64,000 nucleotides of DNA from Myxacorys almedinensis A (GCF_010091945.1 NZ_WVIE01000026.1:1-64000), one strand, 5' to 3'. Shown: positions 47,364 to 56,620, counted from the first letter of the stretch. Notes: generated from the letters alone by a model not told the origin. Numbers and translations are program-made.

Positions 47364-48232
47364 AGGTCTCGATGAGGTGAACATGATGATGGCATTGACT
47401 CAGATATTGGCTCAGAAAATGACTCAGATAACGATGGGGCTGAGGATTCGGTAGATGCAGCCGAAATAGGACAAATTTGTAAACCAACCGGAGTGTCGAG
47501 AGCAACGGCTCTAATGCCAAAAACATTGAGCAAGGTTTCAGGAGTCAAGACATTTTCTGGCTCTCCGACTGCCCATAAACACCCCTCTCGCAACATGGCT
47601 AATCGATCGCTGTAGCGAGCAGCCAGATTAATATCGTGCAACACTGTGATGATCGTTAAGTGATTATCTCGATTGAGATAACTCAACTGATCTAACAACT
47701 CTAATTGGTGACGCAAATCTAAATAGGTAGTGGGTTCATCTAGCAATAAAATTTTTGGATCTTGCGCCAATGCTAATGCCAGAAAAGCACGCTGTCGCTC
47801 GCCGCCAGAGAGTTGCTCAACTGGGCGATCTTGCAAGGGTTGTAACTGCGTTTGCGCGATCGCATGATTGACAAGGACGCGATCGCGAGCGCTTAAATCC
47901 CACTGCCACCAAGGTTGATGCGGCGCTCGTCCTAAACTGACAAGCTGCTGCACCGTTAGCCCAGTGGGAATGGTTTGCTGTTGTGGCAAAAACGCAAGCT
48001 GCTGAGCAATGGCTTGAGCAGGCTGAGTATGAATCGCTTTGCCATCGAGCAATACAACGCCGTGGTATGGTGCTAAAGCTCGACTGATAAGCTTTAATAG
48101 TGTTGACTTCCCCGATCCGTTTGCGCCGATCAGACTCAGCCATTCTCCCGACTGTAGCGATAGAAAAATATCGCGCACGATCGACTGCCCCTCATACCCA
48201 CCCGACACGTTTTGAATTTCTAGGAGAGACAT
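47360..48232 (-). CDS. ABC transporter ATP-binding protein (FecE/HmuV type)
   Basis: A 290-residue ATPase: Walker A GANGSGKST (about 36-44), Q-loop LPQQQTIPTG, signature LSGGERQRAF, Walker B ILLLDEPTTYLDL, H-loop VLHDINLAAR. A Ser/Glu-rich tail of about 30 residues at the C terminus is not part of the fold. Its stop codon overlaps the receptor start as ATGA, showing translational coupling. It powers uptake with the permease encoded 18 bp upstream. Confidence 0.92.
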   Translation of the reverse strand: MSLLEIQNVSGGYEGQSIVRDIFLSLQSGEWLSLIGANGSGKSTLLKLISRALAPYHGVVLLDGKAIHTQPAQAIAQQLAFLPQQQTIPTGLTVQQLVSLGRAPHQPWWQWDLSARDRVLVNHAIAQTQLQPLQDRPVEQLSGGERQRAFLALALAQDPKILLLDEPTTYLDLRHQLELLDQLSYLNRDNHLTIITVLHDINLAARYSDRLAMLREGCLWAVGEPENVLTPETLLNVFGIRAVALDTPVGLQICPISAASTESSAPSLSESFSEPISESMPSSCSPHRDL

Positions 48233-48250
48233 AGGGCTAAAATCCTTGGG

Positions 48251-49291
48251 CTAAAATCCTTTTGCCAGTTTAGAGCGACGATAGAGCAGCACAATAAATA
48301 AGGGGCAGCCTAAAAGGGAAGTCACCGCTCCAACCGGCAGTTCTATTGCCCCCAACCGGGCTAAAAGATCCGATAGCGTGAGCACCCAAGCCCCAGCGAT
48401 CGCAGAGAGCGGCAGCACCCATCGATAATCGGCTCCTACCAACAGACGGACGCCATGGGGCACCACTAGCCCCACAAATCCGACTAGTCCTGCAATGCTG
48501 ACGGCGCTAGCAGCGAGCAAGGTGGCGATCGCTCCTATCCAAATCCGCGATCGCCCTAAGGAAATGCCTAACCCAACGGCTAGATCATCGCCTAAACTCA
48601 GCACATTCATGGTTTTGCCTAACGTGCTGCCGAGCAAGAGCGCGATCGCAATGTAAGGAAATGACATTTTGACTTCCGACCAACCCCGCCCATTCAAACT
48701 CCCGGTAAGCCAAATCAGTGCAGCTTGCACTCTGCCTTCTTCTGCAAAGAGTAGAAAGACGGTTTGAATTGAAAATAATAGGAAACTAAAAGCAACGCCG
48801 CCAAGAATCAATCGCTCAATAGAAATTCCAACGCTTGTTCTAGCCAGCGTATAAACCAAAAGAGAGACTAAAATTGCACCTAGCCAAGCTGCAAGAGGAA
48901 CCCAGGTGAGAAATAATCCTAACGTGATCAGCACGATCGCAACAAGTCCTGCACCTGCTGAAATGCCCAGTATATAAGCATCTGCTAGACTATTTCGCAA
49001 CATGCCTTGCAGCAATGCACCCGACATTCCCAGGGATGCGCCAACCAATACTCCTGCAATGATTCGCGGTAGCCGCAACTCCCAAATAATAGTCTGCTGC
49101 ATGGGGCTGCCCGATCGCAAAATAGCTTGCCATACTTCTGTTCCCGTTAAGGATACAGAGCCTTGAGTGAGTGACAACCCGATCGTTAGCACTAACACCA
49201 CAGTCAATACGACAGTCACCAAGGCAGGATAATTTTGAACCAAAGTGAGATGTTGCCAAGGTTTTGTCAGTGAAAAAGAAAGACGAGTCAT
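48251..49291 (-). CDS. FecCD-family ABC permease
   Basis: A 346-residue integral membrane protein with about ten helices and the FecCD signatures RLPRIIAGVLVGASLGMSGAL near the N terminus and ISIAGLVGFVGLVVPHGVRL near the C terminus, as in permeases for cobalamin, heme and siderophores. It forms a homodimer with the neighbouring ATPase. It is the first gene of the four-gene operon, with the Fur box in the spacer upstream. Only one permease gene exists, as expected for a homodimeric Btu/Hmu transporter. Confidence 0.93.
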   Translation of the reverse strand: MTRLSFSLTKPWQHLTLVQNYPALVTVVLTVVLVLTIGLSLTQGSVSLTGTEVWQAILRSGSPMQQTIIWELRLPRIIAGVLVGASLGMSGALLQGMLRNSLADAYILGISAGAGLVAIVLITLGLFLTWVPLAAWLGAILVSLLVYTLARTSVGISIERLILGGVAFSFLLFSIQTVFLLFAEEGRVQAALIWLTGSLNGRGWSEVKMSFPYIAIALLLGSTLGKTMNVLSLGDDLAVGLGISLGRSRIWIGAIATLLAASAVSIAGLVGFVGLVVPHGVRLLVGADYRWVLPLSAIAGAWVLTLSDLLARLGAIELPVGAVTSLLGCPLFIVLLYRRSKLAKGF

Positions 49292-49795
49292 GGCTTGCCG
49301 CTAGATAAGGTCACGTTGCTTTGCTGCCGTTTTTACTTTGAATAAAAGTTGCCTTAACCAGAGGTTATTGCAATTACAGGTAAAATCATTCAGATGTTCA
49401 AAAGCAACCGTAACGGAGAATACCACCGTCAGAGTAAGCATTTTAAGGCTTTAGGGCGCTAATTGCTATGGCAAAAACTATACAGCTAATGATAATTAAT
49501 ATCAAGTATCTTGATAAATTTGTTTGAATAAGATAAAACTATCAATATACTTTTGAAGGAACAGTAGTAGAAAACCGTGTTGAAAGGGGTCAAAAGACGG
49601 AGGAATCAAGCTTTTAGGCTATGCGAGCGAAGGCGCTTCTGTGCTCCGGCGGCTCGCTTTAGGAGTAGTGAGAGCAGCACACATTCAGCCTGGTGCAAAA
49701 TCTGAGCTAACTTTGGGTAGATGCAAAAGCAATGCTCAATCCTGTAACCTCAATCGGTGTGAAGCGTTAACCGATAGTAAATTCAGCGTTCTTTT
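49292..49795. other. Divergent promoter region of the iron-uptake operon and DoxX gene
   Basis: A 504-bp A/T-rich spacer. Besides the Fur box at 49485-49503, it shows a GC-rich patch (about 49624-49660; arms GCGAGC and GCTCGC). I looked for a cobalamin riboswitch for the operon and found none of its conserved strings on the relevant strand. No gene is seen. Confidence 0.55.
49485..49503 (-). promoter_or_regulatory. Fur box upstream of the iron/heme uptake operon
   Basis: The 19-bp string GCTAATGATAATTAATATC matches the Fur consensus GATAATGATAATCATTATC at 16 of 19 positions. It lies about 194 bp upstream of the permease start, in the spacer shared with the divergent DoxX gene. Under low iron, release of Fur would switch on the receptor-ABC operon. 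Confidence 0.7.
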
Positions 49796-50230
49796 ATGAA
49801 TTCTTCTCAGCATTTGCGCTACCGTCGTAAAGAAATTCTGCGGATTATTTTATCCATAGCACTGATCATTGTTGGTAGCGCTCACTTTATTAAACCAGAC
49901 CAATTTGCTCGCATTGTGCCACCACCGTTTCCACCGTTTGCATCTGTGTACATCAGTGGCGTCTTTGAAATTTTAGGTGGTATTGGTTTGTTGATTCCGT
50001 CTGTCAGTGTAGCCGCCGCTTGGGGATTAATCGCTCTGTTTATCGCCGTGTTTCCTGCCAATATCTACATGGCGCTGCACAACATTAAGCTAGAAGGAAT
50101 TCCTCAGAACCAAGCGTTGTATTGGGGCAGATTGCCACTTCAGGCAGTGCTGATCGCTTGGGCATACTGGTATACTCGCCATTCTGAACGGCAGCCCGGA
50201 GCAGAGGCAAAATTCCTCGATTCAAAATAG
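49796..50230 (+). CDS. DoxX family membrane protein
   Basis: A 144-residue membrane protein with four hydrophobic segments (about 14-31, 45-66, 69-90, 105-125). It shows the family features GSAHFIKPDQFARIVPPPFP and GVFEILGGIGLLIPSVS. DoxX-type proteins are linked to membrane redox or oxidative-stress complexes; the role here is unknown. It diverges from the iron-uptake operon, and the Fur box between them could affect it as well. Confidence 0.85.
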   Translation: MNSSQHLRYRRKEILRIILSIALIIVGSAHFIKPDQFARIVPPPFPPFASVYISGVFEILGGIGLLIPSVSVAAAWGLIALFIAVFPANIYMALHNIKLEGIPQNQALYWGRLPLQAVLIAWAYWYTRHSERQPGAEAKFLDSK

Positions 50231-50310
50231 CGAAGCGAAAGCCGGTAGAAAGGCTCGATCGCTCGCAGGGTTTGTTATGTTAGGAGAGATTCTAGAATAG
50301 CGTTCAAAAA

Positions 50311-50337
50311 CCGCGATCGCAGGGGTTACGATCGCGG
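50311..50337 (+). terminator. HIP1-containing hairpin after the DoxX gene
   Basis: CCGCGATCG (50311-50319) pairs perfectly with CGATCGCGG (50329-50337), a 9-bp stem with a 9-nt loop, about 80 bp past the DoxX stop. It lacks a clean T run, so its role as a terminator is uncertain. Confidence 0.5.
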
Positions 50338-50412
50338 CAGCAAACCTATTATGATGGGCTACTTGGTTCTAATGAGCGCAATTCAACGCCTTCAAAAACA
50401 CAGAGCCAGCCA

Positions 50413-50958
50413 TTAAGCGCCCAATTTAGCACTGCCAAAGGTGGCATTAAACTTACGACACCAGATGACAGCAGATTTGTAATCTGCTAAGTTGACGCCT
50501 GCTGGAATCTCATAGCGCTGTGCGCCACGGTAAGCTTTTAGAGGAGCCACAACTACGTATTCTCCTTCTTTGAGGGCATAAGCAGGGGCTTTGGCTGGCT
50601 CTAGAACATTGGCGGATCGATGTAATGCAATGACCAGATCAGGTCCCATCTCCGACGTTTTGAACCCTGGATCGAGTTCTAGAAAGGCTTTGCCATCTTG
50701 GGTAATCAGATTCACCGTTCCCTGAGTTGGATGCTCTCCGGAGGCAAATATGCCCGAAGCAATGGGCGCGCCTGCTGCCATCGCCGCCGGTGAAGACTGC
50801 GCGCTTACCGTTGCAGAGGGCGAAGACTGCGCCAAGGTAGGCGCGACGCTAGACGAAGCGGGGCCTTCGGACGCTTGATTTGAAGCCGTTTGTCCACACC
50901 CTGAGATCGCAACGACTGCGAGGCTCGATACTAACCAATCACTCAATTTCATGATCAA
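50413..50958 (-). CDS. DM13-domain lipoprotein
   Basis: A 181-residue lipoprotein (ISGCGQTAS lipobox) with a Ser/Ala-rich linker and a C-terminal DM13 domain (about 70-180): ASGEHPTQGTVNLI, FLELDPGFKTSEMGPDLVIAL, NLADYKSAVIWCRKFNATF. DM13 carries an almost invariant Cys and is proposed to take part in redox or electron-transfer steps at membranes. It is probably periplasmic. The DoxX gene converges with it; both point to envelope redox, but a link is inference. Confidence 0.86.
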   Translation of the reverse strand: MIMKLSDWLVSSLAVVAISGCGQTASNQASEGPASSSVAPTLAQSSPSATVSAQSSPAAMAAGAPIASGIFASGEHPTQGTVNLITQDGKAFLELDPGFKTSEMGPDLVIALHRSANVLEPAKAPAYALKEGEYVVVAPLKAYRGAQRYEIPAGVNLADYKSAVIWCRKFNATFGSAKLGA

Positions 50959-51041
50959 ATCTCCCTTGATATGCTGAAGCAGTTTGTCGAATAATGAGAT
51001 TTTGTAACCCTCATCGCAGAAAGGCTACAAAACCTCATCGT

Positions 51042-51536
51042 TTAGCCCCTAGTTAAACCGTCGATTCTGGCAGTTCCAACAGGAATGGTGCTGGCAATGC
51101 CGACCCGTTTTGCTGTGATGCTGTAAAATAACGTGCTGTCTTCATGCTCAAAGGCTCGTACACTGGACATCTTGATTTGCACCGTCTGCCCTGTCTCAAC
51201 GGGCTGCTCAAACGCGATCGCGACTTCCTCTCTGCTCGACGCAATCTTAGCTGGAATCGCTCTACCAGCCCCATCTAAAACCCGCACCTGAGTAAGCCTT
51301 CCCATTTGAGGTGGGATCTGCACCCTGATATCTTCTAGCGCCATGCCCCCTACCGCAACTCGAATAATGTGGTGATCATTGACCAAAGCAGAACTGCTGA
51401 TCAACGGAGCCGAAGAATTGAGGCGTAGTTGCTGCGTAGCTTGCGTTGTTGCTACTCGTGGTGCAGCAGAGGCAGAGGTGGTTGCTAGAGCGGTAAACAA
51501 GAAGGCGGCTACACTGCTACGGATAAAACGTTTCAT
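51042..51536 (-). CDS. Exported DUF2808-like protein
   Basis: A 164-residue exported protein with a signal peptide (SSVAAFLFTALATTSASA, about 7-24) and a beta-rich domain (DIRVQIPPQMGRLTQVRVLD, VAIAFEQPVETGQTVQIKMS, LFYSITAKRVG), fitting the DUF2808 pattern of cyanobacterial secreted proteins of unknown function. It lies upstream of the DM13 gene on the same strand with an 83-bp gap, so the two may be co-transcribed. Assignment to DUF2808 is by eye and moderately sure. Confidence 0.7.
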   Translation of the reverse strand: MKRFIRSSVAAFLFTALATTSASAAPRVATTQATQQLRLNSSAPLISSSALVNDHHIIRVAVGGMALEDIRVQIPPQMGRLTQVRVLDGAGRAIPAKIASSREEVAIAFEQPVETGQTVQIKMSSVRAFEHEDSTLFYSITAKRVGIASTIPVGTARIDGLTRG

Positions 51537-52178
51537 GTTCTTTAATCATTAAGGTTGTTAGAACTGATGTCAGAAGTGCTTCCACTACCATAAATTAAGC
51601 GTTTATATATCGAATTTACTCATGTAAACAAGATGCACAGGCTTAATTTTTTGACGTTGCTAAATCGATGTCTAAACTTTCAGATTTGCCCCCGCCGCCT
51701 GCATCCCTTCTCTTGCGATCGCTTAAGAAAGAAAGCTTGAAGCAAGGACGAAATCAAGGTTTGGCTCACTTCTTAGTTCTTCTATTGTTAGATTAAATCG
51801 TGTTGCTGAATACAACCTGATCCATGCCTGAGAATTTGCTGAGAGATATTGTTATCGCTTGAATGATAGATTTAACAGCTAATTTTGTATGCAATAGTTT
51901 TATAGATATACACACAATAACCAATCCTAACGGACATGGTGGTTCCAAACCACTCATGAGATTTAACATCAATTTAAACAGTAGATGCGACAGATCGGTG
52001 AGTCGCCAAGGCGTGCTGAAACCCCACCGCCTATGGCTCCTCCCCTTACCAAGAAGAGGTTGGGAGGGGTCGGATCTATCGCGATCGCAAATCAATTTGG
52101 TATAACAACCCGCCCAGTTTCTCGCAACCGCCCCTGTCGTTAGGAGATTTCTGAGGGTTGAGGCTTCCATCAACTCCG
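51537..52178. other. Intergenic region with a degenerate repeat and a possible short open frame
   Basis: A 642-bp spacer. A 42-codon open frame starts at ATG 51668 (MSKLSDLPPPPAS...) but has no other support. At about 52020-52075, a C/G-rich segment (CTCCCCTTACCAAG, GGTTGGGAGGGG) resembles the widespread cyanobacterial intergenic repeat of the type CCAACCTCCCCTT. Overlapping long frames at 51793-52173 and 51863-52105 are products of that repeat and are not called. Confidence 0.45.
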
Positions 52179-53447
52179 CTACGATATTTTCTGCATCTGC
52201 CAGATTAGCTGCTGAGCAATGCGGTCTGCGGCTCCAGGGTTGCCCATGCGACGACGACCATTTTCTGCGATCGCACTCAGGTGATCAGGGTTGTTCAGCA
52301 GCGATCGCAGGGCATCGGCAACCTGATTTGGCTGTGAAACTAAGGTGACAGAGGCTCCTAGCAGGCGAGTCTGCGCTTCGGCAAAGGCAGGTGTAAACTG
52401 AGGTCCTGCTCCTGGCATTGTGATCACAGGTTTGCCAAGACCGACAAATTGTTCGGTGGCAGTGCCAGCCAGGGCGATCGCAACATCAGATTTTTGAATG
52501 CATTCTGCGAATTGCCCTGGTATTAGCGTTAACGTTGATTTTTTATTGCTAAGACCAATCGTATAACTATTTTCGTTTGTTTGTTGCCAGCGATAAGTTA
52601 ATAGCTGCTGGTGAAATTCGTCGAGATCGAGTTTGGGCGCGATCGCGGCTAGGCAATTTACCGGACGTGCTTCAACAACGCCATCTAGCGATCGCAAAAT
52701 GAGTTCCCAGTTGGCGAAGACTTCGGGCGGGCGAGAACCGGGAATCAGCGCCAGTGTCAGGGGGCGAGAAGCGCTCCAGTCTGAGCTATTTTCTGGGCGA
52801 TCTAGCGGTGAGCCGTTTAACTCTAAGCCGTTTAACTCTAAGCCGTCCATCATAGGATTGCCCAAGTCGAAGGCAGGAACGTTGAAGCGCTGAAGAATTT
52901 GGCTGGTGATGCGATCGCGGGGAAATACCGCTTTACACTGGGGGCGTTGCATTAGCCAACGATCCCACGGTTGATAAATGCATCCGGTCGAGCGCTCGAT
53001 GCGATCGTCCCACCATGAGGAACGGGGCAACCATCCGGTTTCATCCCGTAAATAATATTCCGATTTAGCCGTGCCAACAAAGGCAAACGGTACGCCACTT
53101 ATCCAGGCAAACAGCATCGGCACAATATCGCCCACAGCTAAAATCAGCGATGCTCCGCCTTCGTTTGCCCACGATCGCACCGCTTTTATTTGGTCTAGGG
53201 TGAGGGTGATCAGTCCGCCTTGAAGATCTCGCGCTAACTGCCGCCCGTCCATATAAACAAACCCTCCCGACGGCATTGCCTTGACCGAGCCAATGAGTGG
53301 AACCCCAGCCGTTTGGTAAACGTGCCCCTCGCCCACAATTGGCAGGGCGTAAATGGTGGGGCAGTCAGGATGGTGTTGCAAAGCTTGAAGAATGCGGAGA
53401 GCGATGATATCTTCACCGTGACCGTTGCTGAGGCAGAGGAGGCGCAT
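52179..53447 (-). CDS. LpxB-like lipid-A-disaccharide synthase-related protein
   Basis: A 422-residue protein from ATG 53447 (MRLLCLSNGHGEDII); an earlier ATG at 53501 adds 18 residues with no family resemblance. It shows a GT-B fold with GHVYQTAGVPLIG, ILAVGDIVPMLFAWISGVPF, LIPGSRPPEVF and a C-terminal sugar-nucleotide site (VAIALAGTATEQFVGLGKPV). The cyanobacterial branch is related to LpxB but distinct, and its acceptor is not known. A 15-bp unit AGCCGTTTAACTCTA is repeated in tandem at 52811-52840 and gives the peptide LELNGLELNG. Confidence 0.85.
   Translation of the reverse strand: MRLLCLSNGHGEDIIALRILQALQHHPDCPTIYALPIVGEGHVYQTAGVPLIGSVKAMPSGGFVYMDGRQLARDLQGGLITLTLDQIKAVRSWANEGGASLILAVGDIVPMLFAWISGVPFAFVGTAKSEYYLRDETGWLPRSSWWDDRIERSTGCIYQPWDRWLMQRPQCKAVFPRDRITSQILQRFNVPAFDLGNPMMDGLELNGLELNGSPLDRPENSSDWSASRPLTLALIPGSRPPEVFANWELILRSLDGVVEARPVNCLAAIAPKLDLDEFHQQLLTYRWQQTNENSYTIGLSNKKSTLTLIPGQFAECIQKSDVAIALAGTATEQFVGLGKPVITMPGAGPQFTPAFAEAQTRLLGASVTLVSQPNQVADALRSLLNNPDHLSAIAENGRRRMGNPGAADRIAQQLIWQMQKIS
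52811..52840. repeat. 15-bp tandem repeat in the LpxB-like gene
   Basis: AGCCGTTTAACTCTA at 52811-52825 and 52826-52840, with a third partial copy (AGCCGT) from 52841. It encodes a duplicated LELNG motif in a surface-type loop and keeps the frame. Confidence 0.85.
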
Positions 53448-53641
53448 GAGGGAGACAAGAGGTTTAGAAGGGTTTGGAAAGGGGTAGGGTTGCGATCGCA
53501 ACGCCTATCGGTTACAGAGGACGTTGGGGTGAGGGCAAATTTAGCATGAAACCGGGACAGACAGCGGTTGCGATCGCAGGGCACCTCGCAGCGTAACAAA
53601 ACCTTGTAAGATTTGGGAGCAATTGAGTTTAGAGAGTTCGC

Positions 53642-54670
53642 GTGTTAGCCGCATTACTATACGGTCAAGAAGATTTACGCCTAGAAACAGTTCCCGATCC
53701 CACGCCGCAACCTGGAGAAGTGGTGATGCGAGTGGGAGTGGCAACAACCTGTGGAACAGACCTCAAAGTGTGGCGGCGAGGAGGTCATGCCAAGATGCTA
53801 ACGCCGCCAACCCCATTTGGGCATGAGGCGGCAGGGCAAATTGTGGCGCTGGGGCAAGGGGTGACAGGGTGGAACCTTGGCGATCGCGTGGTCGCGAATA
53901 ATTCTGCGCCCTGCATGACCTGTTTTTTCTGCCATCGTCAAGAATATTCGCTCTGTACCGATTTGAGTTTTAACAACGGCACCTTTGCCCAATATCTCAA
54001 GATCCCTGCCCCAATCGTGCGTCACAATCTGCTGCTGATCCCAGACGGGTTGCCCGACGCGATCGCAGCGATGACCGAGCCGTTAGCCTGCGTTCTGCAT
54101 GGCGTGGCGCGATCAAATGTGAAACCGGGCGATCGCGTGGTTCTGTTTGGCGATGGGGCAATCGGGCTAATGTTTGTGGCAGCACTGGCTCAGCGCTCAA
54201 CCGAGGTAATTGTGTTTGGCGGCAGTGACTCTCGCTTACACATTGCCAAAACTTTTGGAGCCGCAAAGACGTTTAACTATCACCAAATGTCTGATATTCC
54301 AGCCCAGGTGAAAGCCCTCACCGACGGCTGGGGCGCGGACGTGGTGATCGAGGCAACGGGCGTTCCATCGGCGTGGGAAACTGCGATCGCGTGTGCCCGA
54401 CCCGGAGCCACCGTGAATTTGTTTGGCGGTTGCCCCCGCAACACGACAATTACGGTCAACACCGAGCAACTGCACTACAATGAACTGACTTTAAAGGGGG
54501 TGTTTCACAATACGCCGGAGTTTGTGCGATCAGCGCTGGCATTTCTGGCAAGGGGAACGGTTCCCTTTGAGTTGCTAATCAGCGACCATCAACCGCTCCA
54601 AAACTTGGAACATGTTTTTCAAGCGATGAAAGCACGAACCGTAGTTAAGGTCGCGATCGGCGATCGCTAA
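53642..54670 (+). CDS. Zinc-dependent medium-chain dehydrogenase
   Basis: A 342-residue alcohol/sorbitol-dehydrogenase-like enzyme. The catalytic zinc ligands are Cys in TTCGTDLKVW, His-Glu in FGHEAAGQI, and a glutamate near TEPLACVLHG. The structural zinc set Cys-x2-Cys-x2-Cys-x7-Cys is in NSAPCMTCFFCHRQEYSLC, and the NAD(P) fold is VVLFGDGAIGLMFVA. It begins with GTG. The substrate is unknown; a polyol or threonine-type substrate is typical of the branch. It is divergent from the LpxB-like gene and followed closely by an exported protein gene. Confidence 0.9.
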   Translation: MLAALLYGQEDLRLETVPDPTPQPGEVVMRVGVATTCGTDLKVWRRGGHAKMLTPPTPFGHEAAGQIVALGQGVTGWNLGDRVVANNSAPCMTCFFCHRQEYSLCTDLSFNNGTFAQYLKIPAPIVRHNLLLIPDGLPDAIAAMTEPLACVLHGVARSNVKPGDRVVLFGDGAIGLMFVAALAQRSTEVIVFGGSDSRLHIAKTFGAAKTFNYHQMSDIPAQVKALTDGWGADVVIEATGVPSAWETAIACARPGATVNLFGGCPRNTTITVNTEQLHYNELTLKGVFHNTPEFVRSALAFLARGTVPFELLISDHQPLQNLEHVFQAMKARTVVKVAIGDR

Positions 54671-54707
54671 GGGCAACCTGAGGGTAGCAGTTTGTTTGTG
54701 AGGGAAA

Positions 54708-55304
54708 ATGCAAGTGGTTTGTAACTATGGGGCAATTTTAGGAATCGGATTTTTTGTGCTGGTGGGGGCGTCTTCCGCCACTGCGCTTCCCGGACAGTCG
54801 ATCGATGAAGTCGCCTCGTGGATGCAGGCAAATCCAACGGTGCGTCCAAGACGAGGCGAGAAGTTGTTAGTTCGCAAGCAAGATTCGGCGGCTCAAAGCT
54901 TTTCGTTTCAGGCGTCTCTCTTGCCCCCTGGCAAAATCACTGCCCTCGCCAACGGTGGCATAGTGCGGAGCGAGGTGCTGACGTTGTTTGATGTTCGCAA
55001 CGGGGTAACGTTCGACCGGCTGAGAGCATCGCTGCGGAACATCTACGGAGCAACCCTCTCGCAAGACTACGATCGTGCCCAAGTCATCTACACCTACCCC
55101 ACTGCCAACACTATTCAGCACGAGGTAAACCGAGCCGATCCCCACCGAGCCGCCCTCCAAGGCGAATTGCGCCAAAGCGATCGCTATGCCTATTGGCTAG
55201 AAGTTGCCCAAACCTCTGAAGGGCGCGCCACCTCAGGACGCCTCACCGTACTTTTGCGGGACGATGTAGAGAAACTCGCCGCCGAATTGAGGAACAAAGA
55301 ATGA
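54708..55304 (+). CDS. Exported protein of unknown function
   Basis: A 198-residue protein with a signal peptide (about 8-27; AILGIGFFVLVGASSATA), 37 bp after the dehydrogenase gene on the same strand. The mature part has an Arg-rich stretch (RPRRGEKLLVRK) and a helical C-terminal half (LRASLRNIYGATLSQDYDRA, VEKLAAELRN). No known domain is recognised. GAGGG before the ATG may act as ribosome-binding site at short spacing. Confidence 0.75.
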   Translation: MQVVCNYGAILGIGFFVLVGASSATALPGQSIDEVASWMQANPTVRPRRGEKLLVRKQDSAAQSFSFQASLLPPGKITALANGGIVRSEVLTLFDVRNGVTFDRLRASLRNIYGATLSQDYDRAQVIYTYPTANTIQHEVNRADPHRAALQGELRQSDRYAYWLEVAQTSEGRATSGRLTVLLRDDVEKLAAELRNKE

Positions 55305-55402
55305 CGCGAGACCCAATTTTCCCATTCAGGACAAGAGCAAATGAAACAAGAGCAAGTGAGAAAGTAGGGTTCAAGCCCTTCGGCGTCTAGGAGATATTTG
55401 CT

Positions 55403-56620
55403 GTGAAGTTGCGACAACTGATTCCCTTTTTCGATACCACCGCCCTCGATTGGGCTTGGGAAGCCCGAATTTTGCGCTGGCTAACCTTTGTGTGGATCTT
55501 TGTCGGCTTAGCTATCATGTTTAGCGCCTCCTATCCTGATGGTGATGCCAACTACAACGACGGACTCTATTTCGTCAAGCGACAACTGATTGCGATCGCC
55601 ATCGGCATGATCGGCTTCAATATTCTCGTGCATTCTCCGCTCCGCTACCTTCAAGGCATCGCTGACTGGGTATTCTTTGTTCTCCTCGCGGGCATCCTGA
55701 TTACGTTGATGCCCGGCGTCGGAACGTCTGTCAATGGCGGCACCCGCTGGATTGCCGTCGGCTCTTTCTTAATCCAGCCCTCGGAACTGATCAAACCCTT
55801 CATTATTTTGCAAAGTGCTCGCATCTTTGGGCAGTGGGAGCGGTTGACCTGGACAGTCCGCCTCAGGTGGATGGGCATTTTCTGCGTGATGCTATTTGCC
55901 ATCTTGCTGCAACCCAACCTCAGTACAACTGCCCTATGTGGCATCACGCTTTGGCTGATTGCGCTGGCGGCAGGTCTGCCCTACCTCTACCTGTGGGGAA
56001 CCGCAGGCGCGGGGTTACTTCTTGCCACCCTGAGTATCAGTTTGCGAGAGTATCAACGGCGACGGGTGATGTCGTTTCTCAATCCGTGGGCTGACCCCTC
56101 CCAAGACGGCTATCAACTGATTCAAAGTTTGCTGGCGGTTGGTTCTGGGGGCATTCAGGGAAGCGGCTTTGGACTTTCGCAACAAAAATTATTTTATTTA
56201 CCCATTCAATACACTGACTTCATTTTTGCCGTTTTTGCAGAAGAGTTTGGCTTGCTGGGTAGCCTGTCTCTGATGCTGATGCTCTTGGTCTATGCCACGA
56301 TGGCACTCATTGTGGCGCGCAAGGCAAGAAATGCCATTCATCGATTGGTTGCGATCGGGGTGATGGTGCTAATGGTGGGTCAGTCGCTGATTAATATTGC
56401 AGTAGCAACGGGAGCTTTGCCTACCACGGGGTTGCCGCTCCCGTTCTTTAGCTACGGCGGCAGTTCTATGATTTCCAGCTTGGTGTGTGCGGCGTTGTTG
56501 ATTCGGGTTGCCCGCGAAAGCAGTGAAGCGGAAGTGGTTTCTCTGTCTGAGCGTCGTTCTAAAGCGCCCGTCGAGCTAAATTCCCGTCGTAGAAAACAGC
56601 GCTCTGTGCCCCATTTATAG
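55403..56620 (+). CDS. ftsW: Lipid II polymerase FtsW (SEDS family)
   Basis: A 405-residue polytopic SEDS glycosyltransferase that polymerises lipid II at the septum. The family signatures are NGGTRWIAVGSFLIQPSELIK, the Asp/Glu-containing loop RRRVMSFLNPWADPSQDGYQLIQSLLAVGSGG, and the C-terminal TTGLPLPFFSYGGSSMIS. It begins with GTG (GGAG about nine bases upstream). A RodA assignment is possible because the two are close in sequence; the cell-division context gene ftsZ is not near. It is in the same orientation as the exported protein before it, 98 bp apart. Confidence 0.88.
   Translation: MKLRQLIPFFDTTALDWAWEARILRWLTFVWIFVGLAIMFSASYPDGDANYNDGLYFVKRQLIAIAIGMIGFNILVHSPLRYLQGIADWVFFVLLAGILITLMPGVGTSVNGGTRWIAVGSFLIQPSELIKPFIILQSARIFGQWERLTWTVRLRWMGIFCVMLFAILLQPNLSTTALCGITLWLIALAAGLPYLYLWGTAGAGLLLATLSISLREYQRRRVMSFLNPWADPSQDGYQLIQSLLAVGSGGIQGSGFGLSQQKLFYLPIQYTDFIFAVFAEEFGLLGSLSLMLMLLVYATMALIVARKARNAIHRLVAIGVMVLMVGQSLINIAVATGALPTTGLPLPFFSYGGSSMISSLVCAALLIRVARESSEAEVVSLSERRSKAPVELNSRRRKQRSVPHL

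Noticed and set aside
49292-49795. Cobalamin riboswitch upstream of the TonB-ABC operon
   Set aside because: The conserved strings of that element are missing on the minus strand, while a Fur box is present.
51793-52173. 126-codon minus-strand open frame and its plus-strand partner (51863-52105)
   Set aside because: Both run through a degenerate intergenic repeat, have no start signal and no protein-like motif.
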